A stretch of 64,000 nucleotides of DNA from Pontibacter kalidii (GCF_026278245.1 NZ_CP111079.1:1800501-1864500); one strand, 5' to 3'. Counted from the first letter of the stretch, positions 53,280 to 63,558 are shown. Notes: generated from the letters alone by a model not told the origin. Made by a program: numbers and translations.

Positions 53280-55682
53280 TTACCTGGCTATGTTGAATTC
53301 GCGCTGCTCCCCCGTCCTGAAAGTATACACCTTACCCTGTACGCCTATCTGTACCTCCTTTGACCAGCTTCTGTCGAAGGAGATAAACATTTTATCTTGG
53401 GTAAGGCGGATGGTGATCCAATGGCTGCGGTACCTGACGTTGAAGTTGAGACAGCCAAGCTCGTCCGGCAGCACCGGGTCGAGCCACAGCACCTCGTCCC
53501 GGATCTCCAGCCCCATGAAACCGCGTTGCACCAGGTCTACTGTGCCGGCCATGGCACCCAGGTGTATTCCCTCAGCCGTGGTGCCTCCCTGTATGTCCTC
53601 CACGTCGCTTACCAGGGCAACCTGAAAACTATGCCAGGCTTTCGTACGGTCTGTACGGGCCAGCACCCACGAATGCACGATCTTACTCAGGGTGGAGCCA
53701 TGGGAGGTGCGCTGCTCGTAATAGGCGATATTCTCCAGTATGTACGAAGGGGTGAAATCATACTGCAGCCGTTTAAAGATATCCATCAGTTCTTTGGAGG
53801 AGAACAGGTAAAACAGCATGAGCACATCGGCCTGCTTGCTGGCTTTATACTTGTTCACGTTGTCTCCCTCGCTCTCCAGGATGCGGTCCAGGCGCATGGC
53901 CTCTCCATACTTGGCGCGGTACTTGTCCCAGGGAAATTCTGACAGACGCTCATAGCCCTCAAACTGCGCGATAATGCCGCTATCCCCAATAAAGGGAATG
54001 TACATTTTGGCGGCAATGTCGCGCCACCGCTCTTTATCCGCTTCGGATATGCTTAGTTTCTCGCTCAGTTCCTCCACCCGTGCATCGTCCAGGATGTCGA
54101 ACAGCTTCAGCGCTACCTGTATCACCCACACCGCCATCACATTCGTGTAGGCATTATTGTTCAAACCAGGTTCATCGGAGTCCGGGTACTCCGTATGGTA
54201 CTCGTCGGGCCCCACTACATGGCGGATCTCATAGCGGCCGCGCCCGGTGTTGAACACGGCAATGGAAGACCAGAACTGGGCTATGTCGAAAATCAGCTCG
54301 CCGCCCACATAGGTCATAAATCCCATGTCACCGGTGGCCTGGTAATACTGCCATACATTGTAGGCCACGGCCGCGCTGATATGCCGCTGTAGGAAGGTGT
54401 TGTCGGGCAGCCAACGGCCCGACTGGGGATTTAGGTGGATAACCTGGCTCTCCTCCCGGCCGTTGCTGCCGCTCTGCCAGGGGAACATGGCGCCCCGGTA
54501 ACCGGCTTGTGTGGCAGCATAGCGTGCCTCGGGCAGGCGGCGGAAGCGGTAGAGCAGCAGTTCGCGGGTAAGCTCGGGCAGGCGCAGGTTCAGGAAAGGG
54601 AAAATGAACAGCTCATCCCAGAAAATATGCCCCCTGTAGGCCTCTCCGTGCAGTCCACGGGCAGGCACGCCCACATCCAGCCCCACGGTATTGGCTGATA
54701 CGGTCTGCAGCAGGTGGAAAATGTGCAGGCGCAAAATGCCCTGCGTTTTCTCGTTGCAGGAGAGCTCAAAGTCACATCGGTTCCAGAGCCGCTGCCAGGC
54801 CAGCGTATGCTTGTACAACAGGTGCTCGAAGACTCCCTGCCGGTCAATGTTCTTGCAGGCCTCCTGCAGGGGCTCTGTAATGGCCTGGTCCCGGGAGGTA
54901 TGCACCTGCACCACTTTCTCAATCAACACCGGCTTGTTTTGCTCGCACCTCAATTTGAACTGCATCGCCACGTAGCCCTCCTCCAGCTGTACCTCGCGCT
55001 CCAAGTCCACCGGCGCTGCCTCCCGGTACACCCTCAGCCGGGCCGCCTGCGCCATTACCAGCCGGGATTGCACAGTCTCAACTTCCAGATATACGGTATC
55101 CTTGTTGTGACGCCCCTGCTGTATGGTCTTGAGGTGCTGGCTCTGCAGGGCGCTGTAGCGCTCCACACCGCTGTTCGTCACCCGTCCGTCCAGGGCAGCG
55201 ACCACCTCCACCTCACCTGACCAGTTTAGCGGTGTGAGTTCCCACTGCAGTGCCGCCACATGCTTGTTGGCCATGCTTACAAAGCGCCTGCTCACCAGCG
55301 TTGTTTCCCGGCCTTTCTTATCACGGAAGTGTAGGTGGCGCAGCAACAGGCCCTGCTGCATGTCCAGTTCCTGCCGGAAACCGATTAACTCCACCTTCCT
55401 GATATCAAACCAGTCTTCCCCCAGGTGACGAAAGGTGAGGGGCAGCCAGTTGGGCCAGTTCACCAGGTCCTCGTTCTCAATTTTCTTGCCGGCAATTTCG
55501 GAGGTTAAACGGTTGTAGCCACCTGCCAAGTAAGTGCCCGGGTAGTGTGCCCCCCGCTCAGCAGAGGCTTCCTCAAAAGCGCCGCGCGTGGCCAGGTAGC
55601 CGTTCCCCAGCGTGCAGAGCGCCTCGCGAAGCAGTTGCTGCTCGGGTTTCCAGCTCTCGTAGGTCATCCTCCACTTCTGCAT
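53280..55682 (-). CDS. Glycoside hydrolase family 65 phosphorylase
   Basis: 800 residues of the GH65 family, which phosphorolyses alpha-glucosides such as trehalose, maltose or kojibiose with inversion, giving beta-glucose 1-phosphate. An N-terminal beta-sandwich and an (alpha/alpha)6 barrel are seen. The general acid is Glu494 in HVVGPDEYH. KASKQADVLML and SHGSTLSKIVHSW form the phosphate-binding region. ATG at 55682, 4 bp after the PgmB-OtsB stop. The combination HAD-OtsB-GH65 suggests trehalose as the natural substrate, by inference. It could also act on another diglucoside. Confidence 0.9.
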   Translation of the reverse strand: MQKWRMTYESWKPEQQLLREALCTLGNGYLATRGAFEEASAERGAHYPGTYLAGGYNRLTSEIAGKKIENEDLVNWPNWLPLTFRHLGEDWFDIRKVELIGFRQELDMQQGLLLRHLHFRDKKGRETTLVSRRFVSMANKHVAALQWELTPLNWSGEVEVVAALDGRVTNSGVERYSALQSQHLKTIQQGRHNKDTVYLEVETVQSRLVMAQAARLRVYREAAPVDLEREVQLEEGYVAMQFKLRCEQNKPVLIEKVVQVHTSRDQAITEPLQEACKNIDRQGVFEHLLYKHTLAWQRLWNRCDFELSCNEKTQGILRLHIFHLLQTVSANTVGLDVGVPARGLHGEAYRGHIFWDELFIFPFLNLRLPELTRELLLYRFRRLPEARYAATQAGYRGAMFPWQSGSNGREESQVIHLNPQSGRWLPDNTFLQRHISAAVAYNVWQYYQATGDMGFMTYVGGELIFDIAQFWSSIAVFNTGRGRYEIRHVVGPDEYHTEYPDSDEPGLNNNAYTNVMAVWVIQVALKLFDILDDARVEELSEKLSISEADKERWRDIAAKMYIPFIGDSGIIAQFEGYERLSEFPWDKYRAKYGEAMRLDRILESEGDNVNKYKASKQADVLMLFYLFSSKELMDIFKRLQYDFTPSYILENIAYYEQRTSHGSTLSKIVHSWVLARTDRTKAWHSFQVALVSDVEDIQGGTTAEGIHLGAMAGTVDLVQRGFMGLEIRDEVLWLDPVLPDELGCLNFNVRYRSHWITIRLTQDKMFISFDRSWSKEVQIGVQGKVYTFRTGEQREFNIAR

Positions 55683-55686
55683 AATC

Positions 55687-57264
55687 TTACTCCTTTTTTA
55701 GTTCTTGGGCGAGGGCCTGCAGAAACTCCTGTACCTCTTCTACGCTCTCCAGCCTGTAAGCGGCGGCAGTCTGCTCGTCATGCTCTCCCACCAGTATACT
55801 CACGCCCTGGCCCTGGAGTGCGGCAAAGGCATCTTCATCTGTCAGATCATCACCAATGTATAGCGGGATGATGTCGGGTTTGTTCAGGTCAAGCTCCTCC
55901 AGCAACCAATGCACCGCTTTGCCCTTGTGCCAGTCCAGGTTAGGCTTGAGTTCAAGCACTTTTTTACCCGGCCCGGGCTTGAGCTCCTTATACTTTGAGA
56001 GGACATCGTTTGCCACCTCCAGCACCTGCGCTACCTGCCCCTCCGCCACGTTACGGTAATGCACGGCGATGGCATAGCGCTTCCGCTCCACCAGCGCCCC
56101 CTCCACATCCTTCAAACGCTCGTTGAGCGCCTTCTGCGCTTTGTCTAAGGCAGGGATGGCGGCGGCGGCCCCGCCCGGCTCGGTGTGCATGTTGTTGGGC
56201 CCCGAAATATCGAAGCCGTGGGAACCGGCATAGTATAGACTATCCAGCTGCACCAGTTGCTCCACGTTGGCGCGATCACGGCCGCTTACCACTGCCACCG
56301 GGCATACCTGCGCCAGCTGCTGCAGGGTGCTGCGCATACCTTCGGAAAGGATGGCCTTGTCAGGGTCTTTTACAATGGGGGCCAGGCAGCCGTCGTAGTC
56401 CAGGAAAACGGCCGGTGTCTTGCCATCTAGCAGCTCCTTTACTTTGTTCAAGGCTGACGGAAGATTTTTGCCGTCCTGTTTTTGTACCATGTTCGTGGTT
56501 TGGTTCTTCATTGTATGGGATGGTAATGTTTGTAGCACCACATCGGCGCCATGTTTGGATAACTCTTCCGCCTGGTTGGTTCTGTCAATGCCCACTACCA
56601 GGGCAAAACCTCCGGCCTTTCCTGCCTCCACGCCTGCCAGGGCATCCTCAAAAACGGCTGCCTGCTCCGGTTTCACCTGCAGCCGCCGTGCAGCCTCCAG
56701 AAAAATATCGGGGGCAGGCTTGCCCTTCAGCCCTAGTTCCGCCGACAGCACGCCATCCACCCGCACCTCGAACAGCGCCTCTAAAACAGCCGCCGCCAGT
56801 ATGGCCTGGCAGTTTTTGCTGGCAGAGATAACGGCCGTACGGTAACCCCGTTGCCGCATCTCCTTTACAAAAGCGACGGTATCGGGATATACTTCCACCC
56901 CGCCCTGCTGCAGCAGATCGTGGAAGTATGCGTTCTTGAGGTTTCCCAGCCCTGCCACCGTCTCCTTGCCGGGTTCATCCACTGGGGTGCCTTCCGGCAG
57001 GGTTATACTGCGTGAGGAGAGGAAATTGCGCACCCCGTCGTAGCGCGGGATCCCGTCTATGTAGCGGCGGTAGTCGGTGGCTATATTTAGCGGCTCGTAT
57101 ACCTTGCCCTCCAGCTGCCCGCGCTGCTTAAGGTAGTCATCGAACATGCGCTTCCAGGCGTTGGCGTGCACCCGCGCCGTCCGGGTAATCACGCCATCGA
57201 GGTCGAAGATAAGGGCCTTTACTTGTTTGCTCTCCAACAGGTAGAACAGGTTTCGTGACGGCAT
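55687..57264 (-). CDS. Fusion: beta-phosphoglucomutase-like HAD + trehalose-6-phosphate phosphatase
   Basis: 525 residues. Residues ~1-235 are a PgmB-like HAD domain ([58 protein letters not shown]). Residues ~270-525 are an OtsB trehalose-6-phosphate phosphatase ([40 protein letters not shown]). The gene ends 4 bp before the GH65 gene. The tandem has the same domain order and nearly the same total length as mycobacterial OtsB1, which fuses all three. Substrates are inferred: beta-glucose 1-phosphate for the first domain, trehalose 6-phosphate for the second. OtsA is not in the window. Confidence 0.88.
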   Translation of the reverse strand: MPSRNLFYLLESKQVKALIFDLDGVITRTARVHANAWKRMFDDYLKQRGQLEGKVYEPLNIATDYRRYIDGIPRYDGVRNFLSSRSITLPEGTPVDEPGKETVAGLGNLKNAYFHDLLQQGGVEVYPDTVAFVKEMRQRGYRTAVISASKNCQAILAAAVLEALFEVRVDGVLSAELGLKGKPAPDIFLEAARRLQVKPEQAAVFEDALAGVEAGKAGGFALVVGIDRTNQAEELSKHGADVVLQTLPSHTMKNQTTNMVQKQDGKNLPSALNKVKELLDGKTPAVFLDYDGCLAPIVKDPDKAILSEGMRSTLQQLAQVCPVAVVSGRDRANVEQLVQLDSLYYAGSHGFDISGPNNMHTEPGGAAAAIPALDKAQKALNERLKDVEGALVERKRYAIAVHYRNVAEGQVAQVLEVANDVLSKYKELKPGPGKKVLELKPNLDWHKGKAVHWLLEELDLNKPDIIPLYIGDDLTDEDAFAALQGQGVSILVGEHDEQTAAAYRLESVEEVQEFLQALAQELKKE

Positions 57265-57365
57265 ACTTTAGGAATTACAGGATTAGCCTTTCAGGAAAAT
57301 CATACTATAGTTTAGCCCTTTAAGTTATTACCATATTCTTATGCTAGCTGGCAGGTCTACAAAGC

Positions 57366-57398
57366 AAAAGCGCCTCCTTTTGTGAAAGAGGCGCTTTT
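57366..57398 (-). terminator. Terminator after the second PgmB-like gene
   Basis: AAAAGCGCCTC (57366-57376) and GAGGCGCTTTT (57388-57398) form a perfect 11 bp stem, 30 bp past the stop at 57428. It separates this gene from the downstream fusion gene. Confidence 0.85.
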
Positions 57399-57412
57399 AT
57401 TGTAATTCACAG

Positions 57413-57428
57413 AAGTATACGTATACTT
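57413..57428. repeat. 16 bp palindrome AAGTATACGTATACTT
   Basis: Two copies of AAGTATA in a tail-to-tail perfect palindrome, overlapping the stop codon of the PgmB-like gene by one base. It is the only extended palindromic form of the window-wide motif noted. Confidence 0.8.
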
Positions 57429-58207
57429 TAGGAGTCCAGTGAAGGGGCAACCTTCTCTTTCAGTTCAGCTGTAAAACCTTTGATGACGGTATCCGCTCCT
57501 TTAGATTCCAGCCTTTCCTGCACAAAGCTTCGGTCTACGCCCACTACCAATCCGAAACCTCCGGCTTTGGCACCTTCTACACCCCCGGCAGTATCTTCAA
57601 AAACAGCGGTCTGCTTCGGGTCAACGCCCAGCTGGCGGGCGGCCTCCAGGTAAATGTCCGGGGCGGGCTTGCTCTTCATCTTGAGTTCATTGGCCACCAC
57701 CTTGTCGACACGCACTTCAAAAAGCCTGTCCAGACCGGCACGGCGAAGGATGGTCAGGCAGTTGCGGCTTCCTGAAACAATGGCCGTTTTCATGCCCTTC
57801 TGCTGCTGCTCTTTTACATATTTTACGGCATCATCAAACACTACGACGCCATTCTGCTTCAGCAGCTCATGAAAATAGTAGTCTTTGCGCTCGCCCAGAC
57901 CCACAAGGGTGTTGGTTCCCACGCTGTCGTTTGGGTTGCCTTCCGGCAGGGTAATACCACGGGAGGCCATAAAGTTACGCATGGCATCTAGGCGGGGTAC
58001 GTCGTGCACGTATGCCTGATAGTCCTCTTTGAGGTCGAACGGCTCGTAGGACTTGCCATCCTGCTCGCTGCGCTGGCGCAGGAACGAATCGCACAGCTTT
58101 TTCCAAGCCTCGGCATGTAGCCCGGCCGTGTTCGTGATCACGCCATCCATGTCCAGAATGAGGGCCTTGATATTTCGCTCTTGTATAAGGTTACTCAGAT
58201 TACTCAT
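57428..58207 (-). CDS. Beta-phosphoglucomutase-like HAD protein
   Basis: 259 residues from the ATG at 58207; an in-frame upstream ATG at 58270 is unlikely because the preceding peptide is not conserved-looking. DMDGVITNTAGLHAEAWKKL is the PgmB signature; SGSRNCLTILRRAGL, KSKPAPDIYLEAARQLG and VFEDTAGGVEGAKAGGF match the paralogous domain in the neighbouring fusion. It should isomerise beta-glucose 1-phosphate to glucose 6-phosphate. It has its own terminator, so it forms a separate unit. The duplicate may differ in substrate. Confidence 0.82.
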   Translation of the reverse strand: MSNLSNLIQERNIKALILDMDGVITNTAGLHAEAWKKLCDSFLRQRSEQDGKSYEPFDLKEDYQAYVHDVPRLDAMRNFMASRGITLPEGNPNDSVGTNTLVGLGERKDYYFHELLKQNGVVVFDDAVKYVKEQQQKGMKTAIVSGSRNCLTILRRAGLDRLFEVRVDKVVANELKMKSKPAPDIYLEAARQLGVDPKQTAVFEDTAGGVEGAKAGGFGLVVGVDRSFVQERLESKGADTVIKGFTAELKEKVAPSLDS

Positions 58208-58542
58208 AAGTATAGCTTTGCTTGATAGGTTTTCACTATTAGTTCTCAGGCAGCCGGCCGTCTGCGGCACTCGTAAAGACCAGTGTCGTCAGCCCGCATC
58301 ATACTTCGGCTAACCAGCCAAAAGAGGCACAGCCGTTGTCAGAAGCCTCGGAAGGAACGCCGCTGCCAGCCCTTTCCCGGGTCATCAAATATAGGGACAT
58401 ACCCCCATAGTTACAGCATCTACGGCTATTAAATTGCATTAGTTCACCGTCTTTTTCTTGTGGTTATAACACCATTGCAGCACCCGGAAAAGTATAAATG
58501 CCGGGTATACTATATTTTATACGTTGCCAGCCCCATTGCAGC
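58208..58542. other. Non-coding gap before the P-type ATPase 3' end
   Basis: 335 bp without a gene. It contains a short ACCCGG/CCGGGT hairpin (58482-58487 with 58501-58506) that could terminate the ATPase gene on the minus strand, and two direct copies of CCATTGCAGC (58472-58481 and about 58532-58541). AAGTATA occurs in the hairpin loop. Confidence 0.55.
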
Positions 58543-61263
58543 TTATTTTTTGCGGGTAAACCATTTATATGCCTCCGCGGCCCAAATTACGAGGCTGGAA
58601 AGCAGGATAATGGTCACCAGATCCAGCAAAGGCAATGCTTCAAAGCTGAAGACCCCGCTCAGAAAAGGGGTGTAGATCACGAGTAACTGCAACAACACGG
58701 ATACGACAAAGGCCATGTTTACGTACCTGTTGCTGAACATCCCGATCTCGAAAACAGAGAACTCCAGGGAGCGCATGTTGAACGTGTTGAATACCTGTGT
58801 CATGGAGATGACGATGAAAACAGCGGTGCGGGCCAGCCCCTCGCCCTGCGGCAGGTAGTAGGAGAAAACGGCCAGCGTAAGCCCCAGCATGACGACGCTC
58901 ATGAGCAGGATATAAGGCACGACGCTTCTGTCAAGGATGTGGGCGTTTCGAGGGACAGGCTTCCGCTTCATGATGTCGCCGTGGCCGCGCTCGGTGGCCA
59001 GGCCCAGTTCCATCACGCCATCGGTAACCAGGTTTACCCACAGGATTTGCGTGGCCGTGAGTGGGAAAGGCCAGCCCAGCAAGAGGGTGACAATGAATAC
59101 CAGAGCAAAAGCGAAATTGGTGGTGAGGAGGAAAAAGCTCGTCTGCCGCACATTCTGAAACACGATACGCCCCTCGCGCACCGCACGCACAATGGTGGCA
59201 AAGTTATCATCCGAGAGCACGATCTGGGAAGCGTCCTTGGCTACATCAGTGCCGCGTATGCCCATGGCAATGCCCACATCGGCGCGTTTCAGCGCCGGGG
59301 CATCGTTTACGCCATCGCCGGTCATGGCAATTAAATGGCCTTTGCTTTGGAGGTTCTCCGCAATACGCAATTTGGTGTTGGGGCTCACGCGGGTAAATAC
59401 CGAAACATGGTCTACCAGGTCCTCGAACACATACTCCGGCGACTCCAGCTCATCCTCCTGCAGGGCGAGGGGGAAACCTGTTTCCTTGGCGTCCGGCTCC
59501 AGGATGCCTACCTCGCGGGCAATAGCCGTCCCGGTGCGCTTGTGGTCACCGGTGACCATCATCACCCGGATGCCCGCTGACTTACAATCGGCCACGGCCT
59601 CCTGTACGCCACTGCGGGGCGGGTCAATAATGCCTGTAATGCCCACCCAGACCAGCTCCTGCACATCTTTACTGGTGGCATCATCAGCCATGTTATCCCC
59701 TTCGCGGTACGCCAGAGCCAGCACCCGCATGGCCTTGTCGGCCCACGCATCGTTCTTGTCCTGTATGCGCCGGCGCACCTCCTCTGTCAGTTGCTGCGGT
59801 CCCTCCTGGGTTAGGATGCGCGTGCTCAGGCGCAGGATCTTTTCCGGGGCGCCCACGACCAATAGCTGCCGCTGCCCATCTACCGCTGCCAGCGTAGCCC
59901 TGAACTTCTGCTCCGAGCTGAACGGCAGGTCATCGATTACGTGCGCCTGCGGCAGCTCCCGCCCCTGCCTGGCCTCCGCCTTTTTGGCCAGCACCAGCAG
60001 CGCCACCTCTGTCGGGTCGCCGGTAACATCCGGCTCCGGGCCATTCTCTTCCTCTCCTGCCTTTGCCTCTCCCAGGTGGGCATTGTTGCATACTTTGGCG
60101 ATGAGCAGCAACTGCTGCAGCACCATAGATTCGGCTGGGTTTATACTTTCGCCGTCTCTTGTCAGCTCGCCTTCCGGCGCATAGCCAGTACCCGACACTT
60201 CCAGCTCAGTGCCATCACCTAAGTATACTTTGCCCACGGTAAGTATACTTTTGGTGAGCGTGCCGGTTTTGTCGGTAAGTATAACGGTTACAGAGCCGAG
60301 CATTTCGGTGGCGGAAAACTCGCGGGTAATGGCATTCTGGCTTGCCATGCGGCTGGCTCCAATCGCTAGCACGATGGTGATCACGGCCGGCAGGCCCTCC
60401 GGAATAGAGGCTACGAGCGTGGCCACGGTAATCAGCAGCACCTCCTCAAAGGGGTAATCCCGGAAGAAGTAACCAAGTATAAACACAATGGCGGAGGTAA
60501 CAATGGCGATCACGGCCATTTGCTTGGCCAGGCGCTCCGTCTTTTTGCGGAAGTTTGTGGCTGTGGCCTTGATGGAGCCAAGGGAGTGGGAAATCTTACC
60601 CAGCTCCGTATCGCCGCCAATGCCGGTAACCACGGCGGTAGCAGACCCGCGGGCCACGTGGGTGCCTTTCCAGAGCATATTTACCCTATCGCCCAGGTTG
60701 GTTTTTTCGGGCAGCGGCTCCGTGTGTTTCTCTATGGGCAGCGACTCTCCCGTGAGGGAGGCTTCGATGGTCTGCAGGTTCTTGCCCCGCAGCAGGCGGG
60801 CGTCTGCGGGAATGCCGTCGCCCTCTTCCAGCGCGATCACATCGCCGGGCACCAGTTCCCGCGCCTCCACCGTTTGGGGCTTTCCTCTCCGCAGCACCTT
60901 CGCCTCCTGCTTCAGCATACTCTTCAGGGCCTGAATCGCCTTCTCTGCCCTATATTCCTGCACAAAGCCCAGCACAGCGTTAAACAGGATCACCCCCAGG
61001 ATCACGTACACATCCACCATATGGTCTGCATACCAGGCCACGCCCGCTGCCAGCACGAGCACCAGGATCAGGAAATCCTTGAATTGGTTCAGGAAAAGAA
61101 TAAAGGGGTTGATACCTTCCTTCCCTGTCAGCTCATTGGGTCCGTACGCCTGCTGCCGCTTTTTGGCTTCATCCTCAGATAGTCCGTCCGGGCTGGTCTG
61201 TAGTTTTTCCAGCGTTTCCTCGTTGCTGACGCTGTGATAAGCAAATTTCTGATCTATCGCCAT
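58543..61263 (-). CDS. P-type cation-translocating ATPase (SERCA/PMR1-like)
   Basis: 906 residues. The N-terminal cation-ATPase region (GLSEDEAKKRQQAYGPNEL) precedes the transmembrane helices. Actuator motif LTGESLPIEK, the M4 ion site VASIPEGLPAVIT, the phosphorylation site DKTGTLT (about residue 334), the nucleotide-binding region and hinge TGDGVNDAPALKRADVGIAMG are all present, with four C-terminal helices. PEGLP in M4 favours Ca2+ or a related divalent ion, but Na+/K+ or Mn2+ cannot be excluded. ATG at 61263; monocistronic. It carries three AAGTATA copies in different frames within 63 bp (60221-60283). Confidence 0.9.
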   Translation of the reverse strand: MAIDQKFAYHSVSNEETLEKLQTSPDGLSEDEAKKRQQAYGPNELTGKEGINPFILFLNQFKDFLILVLVLAAGVAWYADHMVDVYVILGVILFNAVLGFVQEYRAEKAIQALKSMLKQEAKVLRRGKPQTVEARELVPGDVIALEEGDGIPADARLLRGKNLQTIEASLTGESLPIEKHTEPLPEKTNLGDRVNMLWKGTHVARGSATAVVTGIGGDTELGKISHSLGSIKATATNFRKKTERLAKQMAVIAIVTSAIVFILGYFFRDYPFEEVLLITVATLVASIPEGLPAVITIVLAIGASRMASQNAITREFSATEMLGSVTVILTDKTGTLTKSILTVGKVYLGDGTELEVSGTGYAPEGELTRDGESINPAESMVLQQLLLIAKVCNNAHLGEAKAGEEENGPEPDVTGDPTEVALLVLAKKAEARQGRELPQAHVIDDLPFSSEQKFRATLAAVDGQRQLLVVGAPEKILRLSTRILTQEGPQQLTEEVRRRIQDKNDAWADKAMRVLALAYREGDNMADDATSKDVQELVWVGITGIIDPPRSGVQEAVADCKSAGIRVMMVTGDHKRTGTAIAREVGILEPDAKETGFPLALQEDELESPEYVFEDLVDHVSVFTRVSPNTKLRIAENLQSKGHLIAMTGDGVNDAPALKRADVGIAMGIRGTDVAKDASQIVLSDDNFATIVRAVREGRIVFQNVRQTSFFLLTTNFAFALVFIVTLLLGWPFPLTATQILWVNLVTDGVMELGLATERGHGDIMKRKPVPRNAHILDRSVVPYILLMSVVMLGLTLAVFSYYLPQGEGLARTAVFIVISMTQVFNTFNMRSLEFSVFEIGMFSNRYVNMAFVVSVLLQLLVIYTPFLSGVFSFEALPLLDLVTIILLSSLVIWAAEAYKWFTRKK

Positions 61264-61312
61264 TTTGCCGCCTTAGTGCATGGTGTTGCTGAAATAAGGT
61301 GTCAGAACAACC

Positions 61313-61498
61313 TTACGGAATGCCCTGGGTCCGCTCCTGTGGTGGCACATCCGGCCCCTGCTCCGGGCGCGTGGCGTGCGTGTCGCCGCCGGTTACGTAG
61401 TCTGCCGGCCCCGGTGGGATGGTTTTACCCTCATCTTCTTTTAGTATTCCCTTTTTCTTAACTGGCTTATGCTGGGCATCTTCTTTTCTCTCTTCCAT
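61313..61498 (-). CDS. Small charged hypothetical protein
   Basis: 62 residues if started at the ATG at 61498 (MEERKEDAQHKPVKKKGILKEDE); the frame extends to an ATG at 61591 (92 residues). It is hydrophilic and Pro/Lys/Glu-rich, with PADYVTGGDTHATRPEQGPDVPPQE, and has no motif. It lies 49 bp downstream of the divergent side of the P-type ATPase start. The start and the reality of the gene are uncertain. Confidence 0.35.
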   Translation of the reverse strand: MEERKEDAQHKPVKKKGILKEDEGKTIPPGPADYVTGGDTHATRPEQGPDVPPQERTQGIP

Positions 61499-61807
61499 AA
61501 CTTCTTTTAAAGTATAAATTGATCTATACCTATCCTGATCACCGGATAAATAAGAGGTATCTTTCTTTACTTTTCTTCGTCCCTGAAACATCTTACAGAC
61601 ACCTCCTTACCTACGTAGCAGGTGCCAAATTGATATTATCGCCCTCAGCACTGGCTACCAGCGGGCACAATGCAATTATTTTCTAACTTTGAGACGGCAA
61701 CTCTTAACCTGCCAGCCTTCATACGTAAAAACTAACTGGCCGAAACCCGGTATACCAAATTGAAGTAAGGGAGCCCGGGAGCCGAAACAACTCTGAAAAA
61801 ACATACT
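61499..61807. other. Region upstream of pgi
   Basis: 309 bp without a confident gene. It carries a TAACTTTG -7 box at 61684-61691 facing pgi and an AAGTATA copy near 61510. The 92-residue frame may extend to 61591. Confidence 0.5.
61684..61691 (+). promoter_or_regulatory. Putative -7 box for pgi
   Basis: TAACTTTG fits TAnnTTTG, 116 bp before the pgi ATG. Confidence 0.45.
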
Positions 61808-63454
61808 ATGCTGAAAAACTACCCTCCGACCAAAACCGAAGCCTGGAAACACCTCGAGGAGCACTTTAAAACGGTACAACCACAACACCTGCGCGATCTT
61901 TTTGCACAAGATGCTGATCGTTTCAACAAGTTGACCTTCCGCCTGAACGACACCATTTACGACCTTTCCAAGAACCGCATCACCCACGATACACTGCAGC
62001 TGCTGGTGCAGTTGGCCAAGGAGATGGACGTGCCCGGTGCGATAGAAAGCATGTTTGGCGGCGAGAAGATCAACGCGACCGAAAACCGCGCCGTACTGCA
62101 CACCGCCCTTCGAAATTTCTCTGACGAACGCCTGGAGGTGGAGGGCGAGAATGCCCTGCAGGAAGTACGCCAGGTGCAGGAGCAGATGCGCAACTTCTGT
62201 AACAAACTGCACGCCGGCGAGTGGACCGGCTATACAGGCAAGCGCATCCAAAGCATTGTGAACATCGGCATCGGCGGCTCTGACTTGGGCCCTAAGATGG
62301 TAGTGGAAGCCCTGAAGAATTACCAGAAGCCGGACCTGGAAGTATACTTTATTTCCAATGTGGACGGCACAGACGCCGCCGAAGTGCTGCGCCGCCTGGA
62401 CCCCGAAACCACGCTGTTCATCATCGCCTCCAAGACCTATACCACCAAGGAAACCATCACCAATGCCGAGACGGCACGCGGCTGGTTCCTGAACAAGGCC
62501 GTGGACCGCGAGCACATCAAGAAGCATTTTGTGGCGCTCTCTACCAACATTGAGGCCGTTACGCAATTCGGTATCGCTGAGGAAAACGCTTTCCGTTTCT
62601 GGGATTGGGTAGGCGGACGTTTCTCTCTCTGGTCAGCTATTGGTTTGTCTGTGGCCTGCGCGTTAGGCTATGACAAATTTGAAGAACTGCTGCGTGGTGC
62701 GGAGTCGATGGACAAGCACTTCCGCCAGGAGCCTTTAGAGAAAAATATTCCGGTGCTGATGGCGCTGCTGAGCATCTGGTACACCAACTTCTTCGGCTGC
62801 CAGACACACGCCATCCTTCCTTACGACCATTACCTGCGCCTGTTGCCCGAATACCTGCAGCAACTGCTGATGGAGAGCAACGGCAAGAGCACCGACCGCA
62901 ACGGCAACCGCGTGGATTACCAGACGCAACCCGTGGTGTGGGGGGCGGCTGGAACCAACAGCCAGCACTCCTTCTTCCAGCTTATCCACCAGGGAACTAT
63001 ACTGATACCCTGCGATTTTATAGCTCCGGCTGAAAGCCATAATCCCATTGGTAACCACCACCCGCTGCTGCTCTCTAACTTCTTTGCACAAACCGAGGCC
63101 CTGATGAAAGGCAAAAACGCCGACGAAGTGCGCCAGGAGCTGACGCAGAAAGGCATGTCAGGACAGGAGCTGGAGCAATTGCTGCCACATAAATTGTTTG
63201 AGGGCAACAAGCCTACTACTTCCATCATGATGCAGAAGCTCACCCCGTTTGAGCTGGGAAGCCTGGTAGCCATGTATGAGCACAAAACGTTTGTGCAGGG
63301 CGTGATCTGGAACATCTACAGCTTCGACCAGTGGGGCGTGGAGTTGGGCAAGCAACTCGCTGGCACGATAGAGGGCGAGCTGCTACAAGGCAAATCCTCC
63401 TCCCACGACAGTTCTACCAGCGGCCTGATAGCGTACTATACCGATCATAAGTAA
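61808..63454 (+). CDS. pgi: Glucose-6-phosphate isomerase
   Basis: 548 residues, interconverting glucose 6-phosphate and fructose 6-phosphate. Motifs are [51 protein letters not shown] (catalytic Glu) and [21 protein letters not shown]-terminal [12 protein letters not shown] and C-terminal [13 protein letters not shown] are as expected for the long bacterial form. ATG at 61808. It completes the route from PgmB/GH65 products to PfkB and Fba nearby, though the genes are not in one operon. Confidence 0.98.
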   Translation: MLKNYPPTKTEAWKHLEEHFKTVQPQHLRDLFAQDADRFNKLTFRLNDTIYDLSKNRITHDTLQLLVQLAKEMDVPGAIESMFGGEKINATENRAVLHTALRNFSDERLEVEGENALQEVRQVQEQMRNFCNKLHAGEWTGYTGKRIQSIVNIGIGGSDLGPKMVVEALKNYQKPDLEVYFISNVDGTDAAEVLRRLDPETTLFIIASKTYTTKETITNAETARGWFLNKAVDREHIKKHFVALSTNIEAVTQFGIAEENAFRFWDWVGGRFSLWSAIGLSVACALGYDKFEELLRGAESMDKHFRQEPLEKNIPVLMALLSIWYTNFFGCQTHAILPYDHYLRLLPEYLQQLLMESNGKSTDRNGNRVDYQTQPVVWGAAGTNSQHSFFQLIHQGTILIPCDFIAPAESHNPIGNHHPLLLSNFFAQTEALMKGKNADEVRQELTQKGMSGQELEQLLPHKLFEGNKPTTSIMMQKLTPFELGSLVAMYEHKTFVQGVIWNIYSFDQWGVELGKQLAGTIEGELLQGKSSSHDSSTSGLIAYYTDHK

Positions 63455-63558
63455 AATCAATCGTTAAAAGTGAAGGGTTAAGAGTCAAGTGTTGCTGCAG
63501 CAGGTTCTTGTCTATCTAAAAATATCAATGCTATACTTTTAACGCTTACCTATAACAC

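Noticed and set aside
59192..60184. A 330-codon open frame antisense to the P-type ATPase
   Set aside because: Ser/Arg-rich peptide typical of reverse frames; the sense ATPase motifs are intact throughout.
61676..62566. A 296-codon open frame antisense to pgi
   Set aside because: Pgi catalytic motifs are clear on the plus strand; no independent start signal or family resemblance.
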